This document shows, in pieces, positions 44,560 through 52,901 of a stretch of 64,000 nucleotides of DNA. The notes below the pieces were generated by a model. It was not told where the DNA came from and searched no databases. It saw only the letters and a list, made by a program, of their open reading frames with translations. The position numbers and the translations under genes are program-made. The stretch's first letter is position 1, and the number at the start of each line of letters is the position of its first letter. Origin of the DNA: Methylomonas sp. (lineage in GTDB: Bacteria > Pseudomonadota > Gammaproteobacteria > Methylococcales > Methylomonadaceae); assembly GCF_023228165.1 (NCBI RefSeq), contig NZ_JALOBS010000013.1, positions 82,260-146,259 of the forward strand, written 5' to 3'.

Positions 44560-45470
44560 AATTGAGCCGGAATTTCAGGCACCTGTTGGATAGGTTCTGG
44601 TAAAGGTTCAGGAGCTGACACAGGTTTCGCTGTATCAGCCTCAGGCTGAGGAGACAATTTCAAAGCTTTCGCCCTTTCGTTATCGGTCATGCCGTAGCGC
44701 GCAAATGCCTGCGACATCAGCACCAATACAACGCGACGATTTTTAAATCGTCCTTCCTCGGATGTGTTATCGGCAACGGGGTGAAATTCTCCATAACCAA
44801 CCGCGGATAACCGGATAGGCGGAATATTGTTCTTGATTAACTCCTTCACCACGCTAGTGGCGCGCGCCGACGATAAATCCCAATTGGACGGATAAATACC
44901 GGTAGAAATCGGCACATCGTCCGTGTAACCCTCTATATTAATGACGTTAGGTACATTGCGAACCACCTCGGCCACTTTTTCCAGTACCGGAATGGCTTTG
45001 CTGGATAACTCGGCCTTACCGCTGGCAAACAGCAACTCGCTGTTCATTTCCAGTTCAACCCAAAAATCGTGTTTATTGATCCCCACCAACTGGCTCTCAA
45101 CAAATGGCTGTAAGGCCCGTTGAAACTCCTCGGACACTTCATCCAGCCGGCGCTTTTCTTCCATGATTTCTTCGCTAAGTTGATGCTCCTCCTCGGTGAC
45201 TGTCACTAGATTGGGTAACTCAATGGGTTGTATACGGGTCGGAATTGTGCCGGTCTGAATGGGTTCGGCTTGCTTTTGTACTTTTTCATTGTGAAAAAGC
45301 GCCTGATCGAGCGACTCGGAAAACGTTTCGTACTTGCCCTTATTAACCGAGGAAATCGAATACATCACCACGAAAAACGCAAACAGCAAGGTAATGAAGT
45401 CGGCAAAAGACACCATCCAGCGATCTTGATGCTCCACATCATCAATCAATCTTTTTCTGCGTCTGGCCAT
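44556..45470 (-). CDS. motD: Flagellar stator protein MotD (MotB family)
   Basis: A 304-residue protein with one membrane helix (SFADFITLLFAFFVVMYSIS) carrying the proton-binding Asp, a linker and a C-terminal OmpA-like peptidoglycan-binding domain (INIEGYTDDVPI, then LSSARATSVVKELI). A TTG start at 45476 is possible but ATG 45470 is natural. Pairs with motC. Confidence 0.88.
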   Translation of the reverse strand: MARRRKRLIDDVEHQDRWMVSFADFITLLFAFFVVMYSISSVNKGKYETFSESLDQALFHNEKVQKQAEPIQTGTIPTRIQPIELPNLVTVTEEEHQLSEEIMEEKRRLDEVSEEFQRALQPFVESQLVGINKHDFWVELEMNSELLFASGKAELSSKAIPVLEKVAEVVRNVPNVINIEGYTDDVPISTGIYPSNWDLSSARATSVVKELIKNNIPPIRLSAVGYGEFHPVADNTSEEGRFKNRRVVLVLMSQAFARYGMTDNERAKALKLSPQPEADTAKPVSAPEPLPEPIQQVPEIPAQL

Positions 45471-45483
45471 AATCAATCAGCGG

Positions 45484-46230
45484 CTATTTTTCCAGCAGAA
45501 AGCCGGACAGCTTTAGTTCGATATTGCGCGGATTTTCACCCTCGGCAATCGACGAAATGCCTTCGATGATCATTTCCCGAGCTTGAGAAGCCCGGAAAAT
45601 ATGGGCTTTTAGTTTGTTTGCAATGGGAATAAACAACAGATTGGCCAGCCCGACACCGTATATGGTCGCCACAAATGCAGTGGCAATACCACTACCCAAC
45701 AATTCCGGCTTGGCCAGGTTCTGCATGACGTGAATCAGGCCTATGACGGCACCCATGATACCGATGGTTGGCGAATACCCGCCCATGGCATCAAACACTT
45801 TCGCCGCCTGCATGTCCAAGTGCTCCTTGGTTGCCAACTCCACTTCCAGGGTATCGCGAATCACTTCCGGCTCATTGCCATCGACCAATAACTGCAAGCC
45901 TTTTTTGGCAAAACTGTCTTTTTCGTTGTCGATGACGGTTTCCAATCCCAAAAGCCCCTCTTTTCTGGCCATCGAACTCCAATGCACAATCTTATCGATC
46001 TGTTTGCTCATTTGGAGTTTTTCCGGAACTATAATCCACACGCTAATCTGTAATCCGCGTAAAAAAACCTTGGGCGGAAATTGCAACAACGTTGCCCCCA
46101 AAGTCCCGCCCACTACAATCACGAAGGCATGAAAATTTACCAGGGAATCTAATTCGCCACCCGCCATCAAATTGCCGCCAATAATGGCGGAAAATCCAAC
46201 CAGAACTCCGATGATGCTTAAAATATCCAT
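45484..46230 (-). CDS. motC: Flagellar stator protein MotC (MotA family)
   Basis: A 248-residue MotA-type protein with four membrane helices. It has EPEVIRDTLEVEL in the cytoplasmic loop and the proline-containing helix start GGYSPTIGIMGAVIGLIHVM. Separated from motD by 13 bp. The 209-bp gap before it, up to cheA, is where cheB lies in related loci. Confidence 0.9.
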   Translation of the reverse strand: MDILSIIGVLVGFSAIIGGNLMAGGELDSLVNFHAFVIVVGGTLGATLLQFPPKVFLRGLQISVWIIVPEKLQMSKQIDKIVHWSSMARKEGLLGLETVIDNEKDSFAKKGLQLLVDGNEPEVIRDTLEVELATKEHLDMQAAKVFDAMGGYSPTIGIMGAVIGLIHVMQNLAKPELLGSGIATAFVATIYGVGLANLLFIPIANKLKAHIFRASQAREMIIEGISSIAEGENPRNIELKLSGFLLEK

Positions 46231-46439
46231 CCAATCAACTATTAAAATGCGCGGGCCAAATTATCCGGGCACCCAGCTTTTGTCGATATCAATTCCGACT
46301 AAAATAGCACCCAGCTCTCATCTTTCAACAGCATTAAGCTATCGTTGCATTGCTTGCGGTGAAAAAAGGCAGCCGTCATTACCCACAACGAGTCAGGTAG
46401 TCGAAACATGCTTACCACGCCACGCTGAACAGTTAGAAA

Positions 46440-48635
46440 TTAACTGGCGTATTTTTTCATCAATCCCGGTACATCCAGAATCAAAGCTATTTTGCCGTCA
46501 CCGGTAATGGTTGCACCCGCCAAACCTTCCATGCCGTGCAGCTTGGCACCTAGGGCCTTGATGACGACCTCCTCCTGACCGATGAGTTGATCGACCACAA
46601 AACCAACCTGTCTGCCGCCGGCATTGACCACTACGACATGACTGCTAGTAACCTGTTTGTCTATGGTGTAATGCGGGTTATTAACCAGCCACTCGCTCAA
46701 ATAGAACAAAGGCAAGGCTTTGTTTCTGACCATAACCACTAATTGATTGTCGACCTTATTGGTTTTAGTCAGATCCAAATCCAAAATTTCCAACACGCTC
46801 GCCAACGGCAAGGCAAAAGCCTGACCTTTCAGTTTGACCATCAAGGTCGGCATAATAGCCAACGTCAAGGGTACTTTGATGATGATGGTGCTGCCTTTGC
46901 CTTCTATGGAGTTAATTTCCACCACACCATTCATTTGCGCGATGCGGGTTTTCACCACATCCATACCCACGCCCCGGCCCGAAACATCGGAAATTTCGAC
47001 TTTAGTGGAAAAGCCCGGCAAGAAAATCAGGTTATAACATTCCTTGTCATCCAATCTGGCCGCGCTTTCTTCATCCATCAAACCTTTTTCAACGACTTTG
47101 GCACGCAACATATCCGGATTCATACCTTTGCCATCATCCTGAATGGACAGCTGAATATGATCGCCTTCCTGAGCAGCCTTGAGTATGACCACCCCCTCTC
47201 TCGGCTTACCTTTTGCCACGCGCTCATCAGGCATTTCGATGCCATGATCTACAGCGTTACGGACCAAATGCACCAAAGGATCGGCTAAGGCCTCCACCAA
47301 ATTCTTATCCAGATCAGTCTCTTCTCCGATCAATTCAAGGTGGATTTCCTTTTTCAAACTTCTGGCCAAATCACGCACCACCCGCGGAAACCGGCCGAAT
47401 ACTTTTTTGATCGGCTGCATGCGCGTCTTCATCACGGCTAATTGCAGATCAGCCGTCACCACATCCAGATTGGAAATGGCTTTGGATAATTGCTCGCCTG
47501 CCTCCGAAGAAGCCTTGAGCGTTTGAAAGCGATTGCGCACTAACACCAATTCGCCGACCATATTCATAATATCGTCGAGAATTTGGGTATCGACACGTAC
47601 CGTGGTATCGGCCTGAGGCGCGGGCGTTTTGATTTTGTCGGCGCCGCCCGCATCCCCCGCTATCGCTTTGACTACGGGTTTTCCATGCTCGGCGGCGACT
47701 TGAGTTTTTGCAGGCGTCGTTTTTGGAGCCTCCGCAGCCTGAGGCTTGACGGGTTTTGCTTGCTTTGGGGGTAAAGAAGACGGGCTTGATTCCGGATTCT
47801 TTTGCACCGCCGCTGGGTCAAATTTGCCCTTGCCGTGCAACTCATCAAGCAATTGATCAAACTCTTCCTCGGTAATATCACCCGAATCGGCTGGCGGGCT
47901 ATTTGGCTGCACCGGTGCCTTGAATTGTCCTTTGCCGTGTATTTCATCCAACAGATTTTCGAATTCGTCCTCGGTAATCTCGTCGTCATCGTTAGCCGCA
48001 GGAGAGGGGGTTGTTGGTGTTGGCGCCTTGGCCGTGGGCGAACCGCCTTTGCCATGCAGGGCATCAAGCAAATCTTCGAATTCTTCCTCGGTAATCTCGT
48101 CATCGTCCGCGCCGGATTCCGCCCGAGCCACCAATTCATCGGGATCCAGCATTGCTTCGAATTCTTGGGCAACTTTATCCAAAGCCGAAGCGCTTTCAGC
48201 GATAGGCTCAATTGCGCTACCCGACTGCTGCTCGGCCGGCCCGGTATCCTCGCTGGCATAGGACTTTAACCGCGTCATTAAGCCAGCCGGTGCGGTCTGC
48301 GGAGATTGCCCGGCCCTGACTTGAGCGAACATATCGTTGACGATATCCAGAACTTGCAAAATAACATCCATCAAGTTCGGCGTAACTTTTCGATCTCCCT
48401 GCCGCAACACGTTAAATACATCTTCCGCGCTATGGCAAATTTCAACCAGTTCGTGGATAGCTAAAAATCCAGCACCGCCTTTGACGGTATGAAAGCCTCG
48501 AAAAATGGCATTAAGCAAATCATAATCATCTGGCGATTGCTCAAGCTCAACCAATTGTTCGTTAAGCTTTTCAAGAATTTCTCCGGCTTCCACCAAAAAG
48601 TCTTGTAAAATTTCATCGTCCAGATCAATCGACAT
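46440..48635 (-). CDS. cheA: Chemotaxis histidine kinase CheA
   Basis: A 731-residue kinase: an N-terminal HPt domain with H49 in FHTVKGGAGFL, and a long linker. Then dimerisation, ATP-binding (LVHLVRNAVDHGIE and GRGVGMDVVKT) and a CheW-like regulatory domain. The linker has three copies of an acidic unit, DITEEEFxxLLDxLHGKG, at about 179-197, 218-236 and 252-270. Only one HPt domain is seen. GAGGG precedes ATG 48635. Confidence 0.93.
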   Translation of the reverse strand: MSIDLDDEILQDFLVEAGEILEKLNEQLVELEQSPDDYDLLNAIFRGFHTVKGGAGFLAIHELVEICHSAEDVFNVLRQGDRKVTPNLMDVILQVLDIVNDMFAQVRAGQSPQTAPAGLMTRLKSYASEDTGPAEQQSGSAIEPIAESASALDKVAQEFEAMLDPDELVARAESGADDDEITEEEFEDLLDALHGKGGSPTAKAPTPTTPSPAANDDDEITEDEFENLLDEIHGKGQFKAPVQPNSPPADSGDITEEEFDQLLDELHGKGKFDPAAVQKNPESSPSSLPPKQAKPVKPQAAEAPKTTPAKTQVAAEHGKPVVKAIAGDAGGADKIKTPAPQADTTVRVDTQILDDIMNMVGELVLVRNRFQTLKASSEAGEQLSKAISNLDVVTADLQLAVMKTRMQPIKKVFGRFPRVVRDLARSLKKEIHLELIGEETDLDKNLVEALADPLVHLVRNAVDHGIEMPDERVAKGKPREGVVILKAAQEGDHIQLSIQDDGKGMNPDMLRAKVVEKGLMDEESAARLDDKECYNLIFLPGFSTKVEISDVSGRGVGMDVVKTRIAQMNGVVEINSIEGKGSTIIIKVPLTLAIMPTLMVKLKGQAFALPLASVLEILDLDLTKTNKVDNQLVVMVRNKALPLFYLSEWLVNNPHYTIDKQVTSSHVVVVNAGGRQVGFVVDQLIGQEEVVIKALGAKLHGMEGLAGATITGDGKIALILDVPGLMKKYAS

Positions 48636-48645
48636 ATTTTAGCCC

Positions 48646-49368
48646 TCAGAAACCTAGACTGGATAATAAATCATCGACATCGACCTGACTGGTGGCAACA
48701 CCGCCCTCTCTATCATCCACCCCCGGCACCACTGGACCGGGTAATTCAGGGTGGGCCTGCGTTGACGCCTGATCACCGCTCTTACGCCCGGAGATACTGA
48801 TCAATTTCACCATACTGACCTCCAACTCCTGCACCAGATCGATCACGCGGCGGATAATTTGTCCGGTAATATCCTGAAAACCCTGCGCCATTAAAATATC
48901 GTTCAGTCCGGCCTGAACTTGCTCCAGTCCTGTTTTGGATTCCTTAAAATGCCGGGATATCTCCGAACTCATCGATTTGAATTCGTCCAGCGGCATTTCT
49001 CTATCCAGAAATCGGCCCCACTTTGCCGATAGCAATGCAACCTGATCATTCAACTGTTGAGAAATAGGGAGCAAGTTTTCCACCGCGGTCAAGGTTTTAT
49101 CGGCGGCCTCTTCCGTCATGTGAATGACATACTGTAACCGCTCTTTGGCATCGGGAATATCGTGCTCGGTCATCGCGGCAATTTTAGCGTCCACGCTAAA
49201 GCTCACCATGGTGTCATGCAGCTGGCGGGTCAGCCGGCCGATCTCTTTGAATAGCTGGGTTTCTCGCAAACCGGCCAATTCATCCAACAGACCATCCGCG
49301 ACGACTTCATCGCCTTTCTCCAATGCGGCAACCAAATCTTTGGCCAAACTCAGCAGGTCGCTCTTCAT
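48646..49368 (-). CDS. cheZ: CheY phosphatase CheZ
   Basis: A 240-residue helical protein with the CheZ hairpin. The acidic/Gln active region is ILMAQGFQDITGQIIRRVI, which is the conserved phosphatase site including the Gln, and the C-terminal CheY-binding tail is DVDDLLSSLGF. Between cheY and cheA. Ribosome site GGGAG. Confidence 0.92.
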   Translation of the reverse strand: MKSDLLSLAKDLVAALEKGDEVVADGLLDELAGLRETQLFKEIGRLTRQLHDTMVSFSVDAKIAAMTEHDIPDAKERLQYVIHMTEEAADKTLTAVENLLPISQQLNDQVALLSAKWGRFLDREMPLDEFKSMSSEISRHFKESKTGLEQVQAGLNDILMAQGFQDITGQIIRRVIDLVQELEVSMVKLISISGRKSGDQASTQAHPELPGPVVPGVDDREGGVATSQVDVDDLLSSLGF

Positions 49369-49386
49369 ATATTTCGCTCCCTTGGG

Positions 49387-49773
49387 TTAGCCGTCAATAC
49401 GTTCAAAAATCTTTTCGATTTTCTCTTTAAGGGTGGCAGCCGTGAAAGGCTTGATGACATAGCCGTTAACACCTGCTTGAGCCGCCATAATAATCTGCTC
49501 GCGTTTTGCTTCAGCCGTAACCATCAGCACGGGCAAATTGGCCAAATGCGGGTTCGCCCTTACCGCCCTTAACAAGTCGATGCCTGTCATACCCGGCATG
49601 TTCCAGTCGGTTACCAGAAAGTCGATACCGCCTTTCTCCAAAATAGGTAACGCGGATTTACCGTCATCTGCTTCCACCGTATTGGTAAACCCAAGATCTT
49701 TTAATAAGTTTTTTACTATTCTTCGCATTGTTGAAAAATCATCAACAATCAGAATTTTCATGTTTTTATCCAA
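49387..49773 (-). CDS. cheY: Chemotaxis response regulator CheY
   Basis: A single receiver domain of 128 residues with D11-D12 in IVDDFSTMRRIVKNLL, phosphoacceptor D56 in FLVTDWNMPG and the conserved Lys in YVIKPF. Starts: a TTG at 49773 has GGAG seven bases upstream, while an ATG at 49761 gives the commonest family N-terminus. I use the former. The first gene after a sigma28-like promoter. Confidence 0.9.
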   Translation of the reverse strand: MDKNMKILIVDDFSTMRRIVKNLLKDLGFTNTVEADDGKSALPILEKGGIDFLVTDWNMPGMTGIDLLRAVRANPHLANLPVLMVTAEAKREQIIMAAQAGVNGYVIKPFTAATLKEKIEKIFERIDG

Positions 49774-49818
49774 GGACAATCTCCACCCAGATCACGTCAT
49801 AATTTAGAGAAATACTTT

Positions 49819-49845
49819 TTATCGCCAAACCGCACAAAACCCTAA
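49819..49845 (-). promoter_or_regulatory. Candidate sigma28 (FliA) promoter before cheY
   Basis: On the minus strand TTAGGGTT (49838-49845), 11 bp, then GGCGATAA (49819-49826). The consensus is TAAAGTTT-N11-GCCGATAA; the -10 matches 7 of 8, the -35 less well. It lies between fliA and cheY, where class-late chemotaxis genes are usually switched on. Confidence 0.5.
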
Positions 49846-49858
49846 TACTTGCGCCAGC

Positions 49859-50605
49859 CTATAGCTTTGCGCCATTATCTTTCCCTTCCAACCAATCCGC
49901 AAGCCTGGCCCGCAGCCGCAACATGGCTTGGCTGCAAATCTGGCTCACCCTGGATTCGCTCACTTCCAACACTTGACCAATCTCGCGCAGGTTCAATTCG
50001 TCATCGTAATAGAGCGACACCACTAGGCGCTCTCTTTCCGGCAGTTCCGAGATAGCTTTTGCCAACGCCTGCCGAAAACCCTGTTGAATCAATTGCTCCT
50101 CGGGCAAATTATTACCATGAACGTCGTCAATGACACTATTTTCTCCCTGAATCAATTCTTCAACACTAAAGGTTTTACAGGATACGGTATCTTGTAGTAT
50201 CTGCCGATATTCTCCCAGCTCGATGCCCATGTGATGGGCTACTTCGGTATCCTTGGCATCCCGGCCAAACTGGTTTTCTATTTCGCGTATCGCTTCGGCA
50301 ACCATGCGCGTCTTCTTATGCACGGATCGGGGTGTCCAGTCGGCACGGCGCAGTTCATCCAGCATTGCGCCGCGAATCCGAATGCCTGCGTAGGTCTCGA
50401 AACTGGCGCCCTGTCCGGCATCATAATGTTTTAGCGCTTCCAATAATCCCAACATACCCGATTGAATCAAATCATCGATTTGCACGGTATCGGGCAAACG
50501 CGCCATTAAATGGTAGGCAATGCGTTTCACTAGCGGCGCATGCTGAATCACCAAAGCATCGGTGCTTCCAGCTTGCATCGCAGCATACATTGCCGCTCCG
50601 GTCAC
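49859..50605 (-). CDS. fliA: Flagellar RNA polymerase sigma factor FliA
   Basis: A 248-residue sigma28. Region 2 has DDLIQSGMLGLLEALKHYD and FETYAGIRIRGAMLDELRR. Region 4 has LPERERLVVSLYYDDELNLREIGQVLEVSESRVSQI. GTG 50605 overlaps the TGA of flhG (GTGA). It should direct late flagellar and chemotaxis genes, including the promoter just downstream. Confidence 0.93.
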   Translation of the reverse strand: MTGAAMYAAMQAGSTDALVIQHAPLVKRIAYHLMARLPDTVQIDDLIQSGMLGLLEALKHYDAGQGASFETYAGIRIRGAMLDELRRADWTPRSVHKKTRMVAEAIREIENQFGRDAKDTEVAHHMGIELGEYRQILQDTVSCKTFSVEELIQGENSVIDDVHGNNLPEEQLIQQGFRQALAKAISELPERERLVVSLYYDDELNLREIGQVLEVSESRVSQICSQAMLRLRARLADWLEGKDNGAKL

Positions 50606-51474
50606 GCCACATCCTCCCGGGCACTATATTGAATCATGCGCTCGACAAAAAACTCCAGATACCCGCCTGCTTTGGGCTTGATTGGCCAATGATCGATTTT
50701 TCGGGCCAGATTTTTAATCGCTAAAGCCGACTTGCTCTGCGGAAACGCCTCTACAACGGGGGTTTGTTTTTGTACGGATTTTTTCAGATAGTCATCCTGC
50801 GGCACCGCTCCGACAAACTGTAGCGCAACATCCAGATAACGATCGGTGACCTTGCTTAATTTATTGAACAAGGCTTGGCCATGCTCGGCGGACTGCACCA
50901 TATTGGTAATGATGTGAAAACTGTTGAGCCCATAGTCCCGATTCAATAACTTGATATAAGCATATGCATCGGCCAGCGAGGTCGGTTCGTCGCATACCAC
51001 CACAATAATTTCCTGACAGGCGCGGGCAAAATTCACCACGCTTGCGGAAATACCCGCCGCCGTATCGACGATCAACACATCCAGTTCCCTATCAATGTCG
51101 CTGAAGGCCCGAATCACGCCGGCTTGTTCGACACTGCTTAGATCAGACATTCGTTGAATCCCCGAGGACGCCGGAATAATTTTTAAGCCGGCAGGCCCCG
51201 TCATCATGATCTCTTTCAGCGTTTTCTCGCCTGTTAATACATGGGATAAATTAAATTCCGGGAACATACCCAATAAAATATCAACATTGGCCAACCCCAT
51301 ATCCGCATCCAGTATCGCCACTCGCCGTCCAGCCTTAGCCAAAGCCACGCCTATATTGACCGATAAATTGGTTTTGCCCACTCCACCTTTGCCGCTGGTC
51401 ACGGCTATCACTCGCACGGGTTTCATTTGTCTCATTTGCCTTATTCCAGCCGCTTGGTCTTGTGACTTATGCAT
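50602..51474 (-). CDS. flhG: Flagellar number regulator FlhG (FleN)
   Basis: A 290-residue MinD-like ATPase: VTSGKGGVGKTNLSVNIG, ILDADMGLANVDILLG and VLIVDTAAGIS. In polarly flagellated bacteria it limits flagellar number by acting on FlhF and the master activator FleQ. Overlaps flhF by 8 bp and fliA by 4 bp. Confidence 0.92.
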   Translation of the reverse strand: MHKSQDQAAGIRQMRQMKPVRVIAVTSGKGGVGKTNLSVNIGVALAKAGRRVAILDADMGLANVDILLGMFPEFNLSHVLTGEKTLKEIMMTGPAGLKIIPASSGIQRMSDLSSVEQAGVIRAFSDIDRELDVLIVDTAAGISASVVNFARACQEIIVVVCDEPTSLADAYAYIKLLNRDYGLNSFHIITNMVQSAEHGQALFNKLSKVTDRYLDVALQFVGAVPQDDYLKKSVQKQTPVVEAFPQSKSALAIKNLARKIDHWPIKPKAGGYLEFFVERMIQYSAREDVA

Positions 51475-52882
51475 GACTTTCCGCCATCCACTGCTCGTAG
51501 TTCATCGAGTCTGTATACTGTTCGCCTTCATCTTGCAACAAGCATTGCTGAATCAGCACATCGGCATCCGGCACATAAATATCTTCCGGAACCTGCTGAC
51601 CATCGGTGATGAATGACAATGGCATACGCCGTTCGATCAATGCCGATAAGGCTGTCGCCTTACTGACCGCTTCGTCAAATTTAGTAAGTATAGTTGCTTG
51701 CGGCTCAAGAATCCGGAATGCGTCCATAATTTCCAAAGCCGCCTTGTATTGCGTGGTGGCAGACATGACCAAATAGGATTGAATAGGCAGATCGCCGTGT
51801 TGCAAGGTTTTAATTTGCTCCGCCAGACGCAAGTCGCGCTGGCTCATGCCCGCGGTATCGATCAAAATCAACCGTTTATCGGAGAAACTATCGATATGTT
51901 GGCGCAACTCGTCCGCATCACCCGCCACCCGCACAGGTACATCCAAAATTTTGCCGTAGGTATTGATTTGTTCGTGTGCGCCTATCCGGTAATTATCGGT
52001 GGTAATCAGGGCAATTTGCCTTGAGCCGTGTTTCAACATGAATTGCGCGGCCAGTTTGGCAATGGTAGTGGTTTTACCTACTCCCGTGGAACCCACCAAT
52101 GCGGCAATACCGCCCTGCTCCATTAAACGGTCGTCGGCAATCGGCACCACTCTGGCCAACATTTCCTGCGATTTGGCCAAAGCAATTTCAAATTGTTTAT
52201 GACTTCCCAGCCGATTGGTAATTTTGCCGGCCAAGTTCTTGGAAAATCCGCAGTCCAACAACCGATCCAGTAATTCCTGGCGCATGGGCTGCTCACTGGG
52301 GAGCGGCAAGTGGGTAATGCCTGATAATTTTGTATCCAGCAGTAACCGCATATCCTTGATTTCCTTGCGCATCTCCTCCATGAATTTATCGGAAGACGGT
52401 GCTTGCACAGGCTTAAGTGTCTCATTGACTAAGGGTTTACGGGCTGTATTGGCATTTGCAGCCCAAGCTGGCTTTTCTGCAACCTTTTCCGCTACCTTAA
52501 GCTTTTCAGATATTTTTTGCGCACTGACACTGGCTAACTGCACTTTTTCGGCGTATCCAATATATTGATCAAGATTACGCCGCACAGGATTTTCGGCTTC
52601 ATTACTTTTTTTACGCGCGCTGCTAACTAAATGAGCCGGCTTCTCGTCACCCGAAAATTCGGGTAAATCATATTTTTTTAAACGTTTGGCGATCAATTCT
52701 TCTTCTTGCTTTTGCTTGAGGTTTTTATGTATCACCTCTTCGTCAAAATCGCGGGCAGCAACTATTTCCACGCCACCATCTACAGAACGATTGGACATGA
52801 TCACGGCATCGGCGCCCAATTCTTCTTTCACCATACGCATGGCCTGACGGATATCTGCTGCAAAAAAGCGTTTTATTTTCAT
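51467..52882 (-). CDS. flhF: Flagellar placement GTPase FlhF
   Basis: A 471-residue SRP-type GTPase. The N-terminal B domain begins MKIKRFFAADIRQAMRMVKE, with a charged linker to about 230. The NG domain has VGSTGVGKTTTIAKL, LITTDNYRIGAHEQ, DTAGMSQRD and LTKFDEA. Sets the polar site of flagellar assembly. AGGA precedes ATG 52882. Confidence 0.92.
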   Translation of the reverse strand: MKIKRFFAADIRQAMRMVKEELGADAVIMSNRSVDGGVEIVAARDFDEEVIHKNLKQKQEEELIAKRLKKYDLPEFSGDEKPAHLVSSARKKSNEAENPVRRNLDQYIGYAEKVQLASVSAQKISEKLKVAEKVAEKPAWAANANTARKPLVNETLKPVQAPSSDKFMEEMRKEIKDMRLLLDTKLSGITHLPLPSEQPMRQELLDRLLDCGFSKNLAGKITNRLGSHKQFEIALAKSQEMLARVVPIADDRLMEQGGIAALVGSTGVGKTTTIAKLAAQFMLKHGSRQIALITTDNYRIGAHEQINTYGKILDVPVRVAGDADELRQHIDSFSDKRLILIDTAGMSQRDLRLAEQIKTLQHGDLPIQSYLVMSATTQYKAALEIMDAFRILEPQATILTKFDEAVSKATALSALIERRMPLSFITDGQQVPEDIYVPDADVLIQQCLLQDEGEQYTDSMNYEQWMAESHA

Positions 52883-52901
52883 CGCCTGTCCTCGTTAATC
52901 A

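Noticed and set aside
46743..47288. 181-codon plus-strand frame inside cheA
   Set aside because: Opposite strand of an unmistakable CheA kinase domain.
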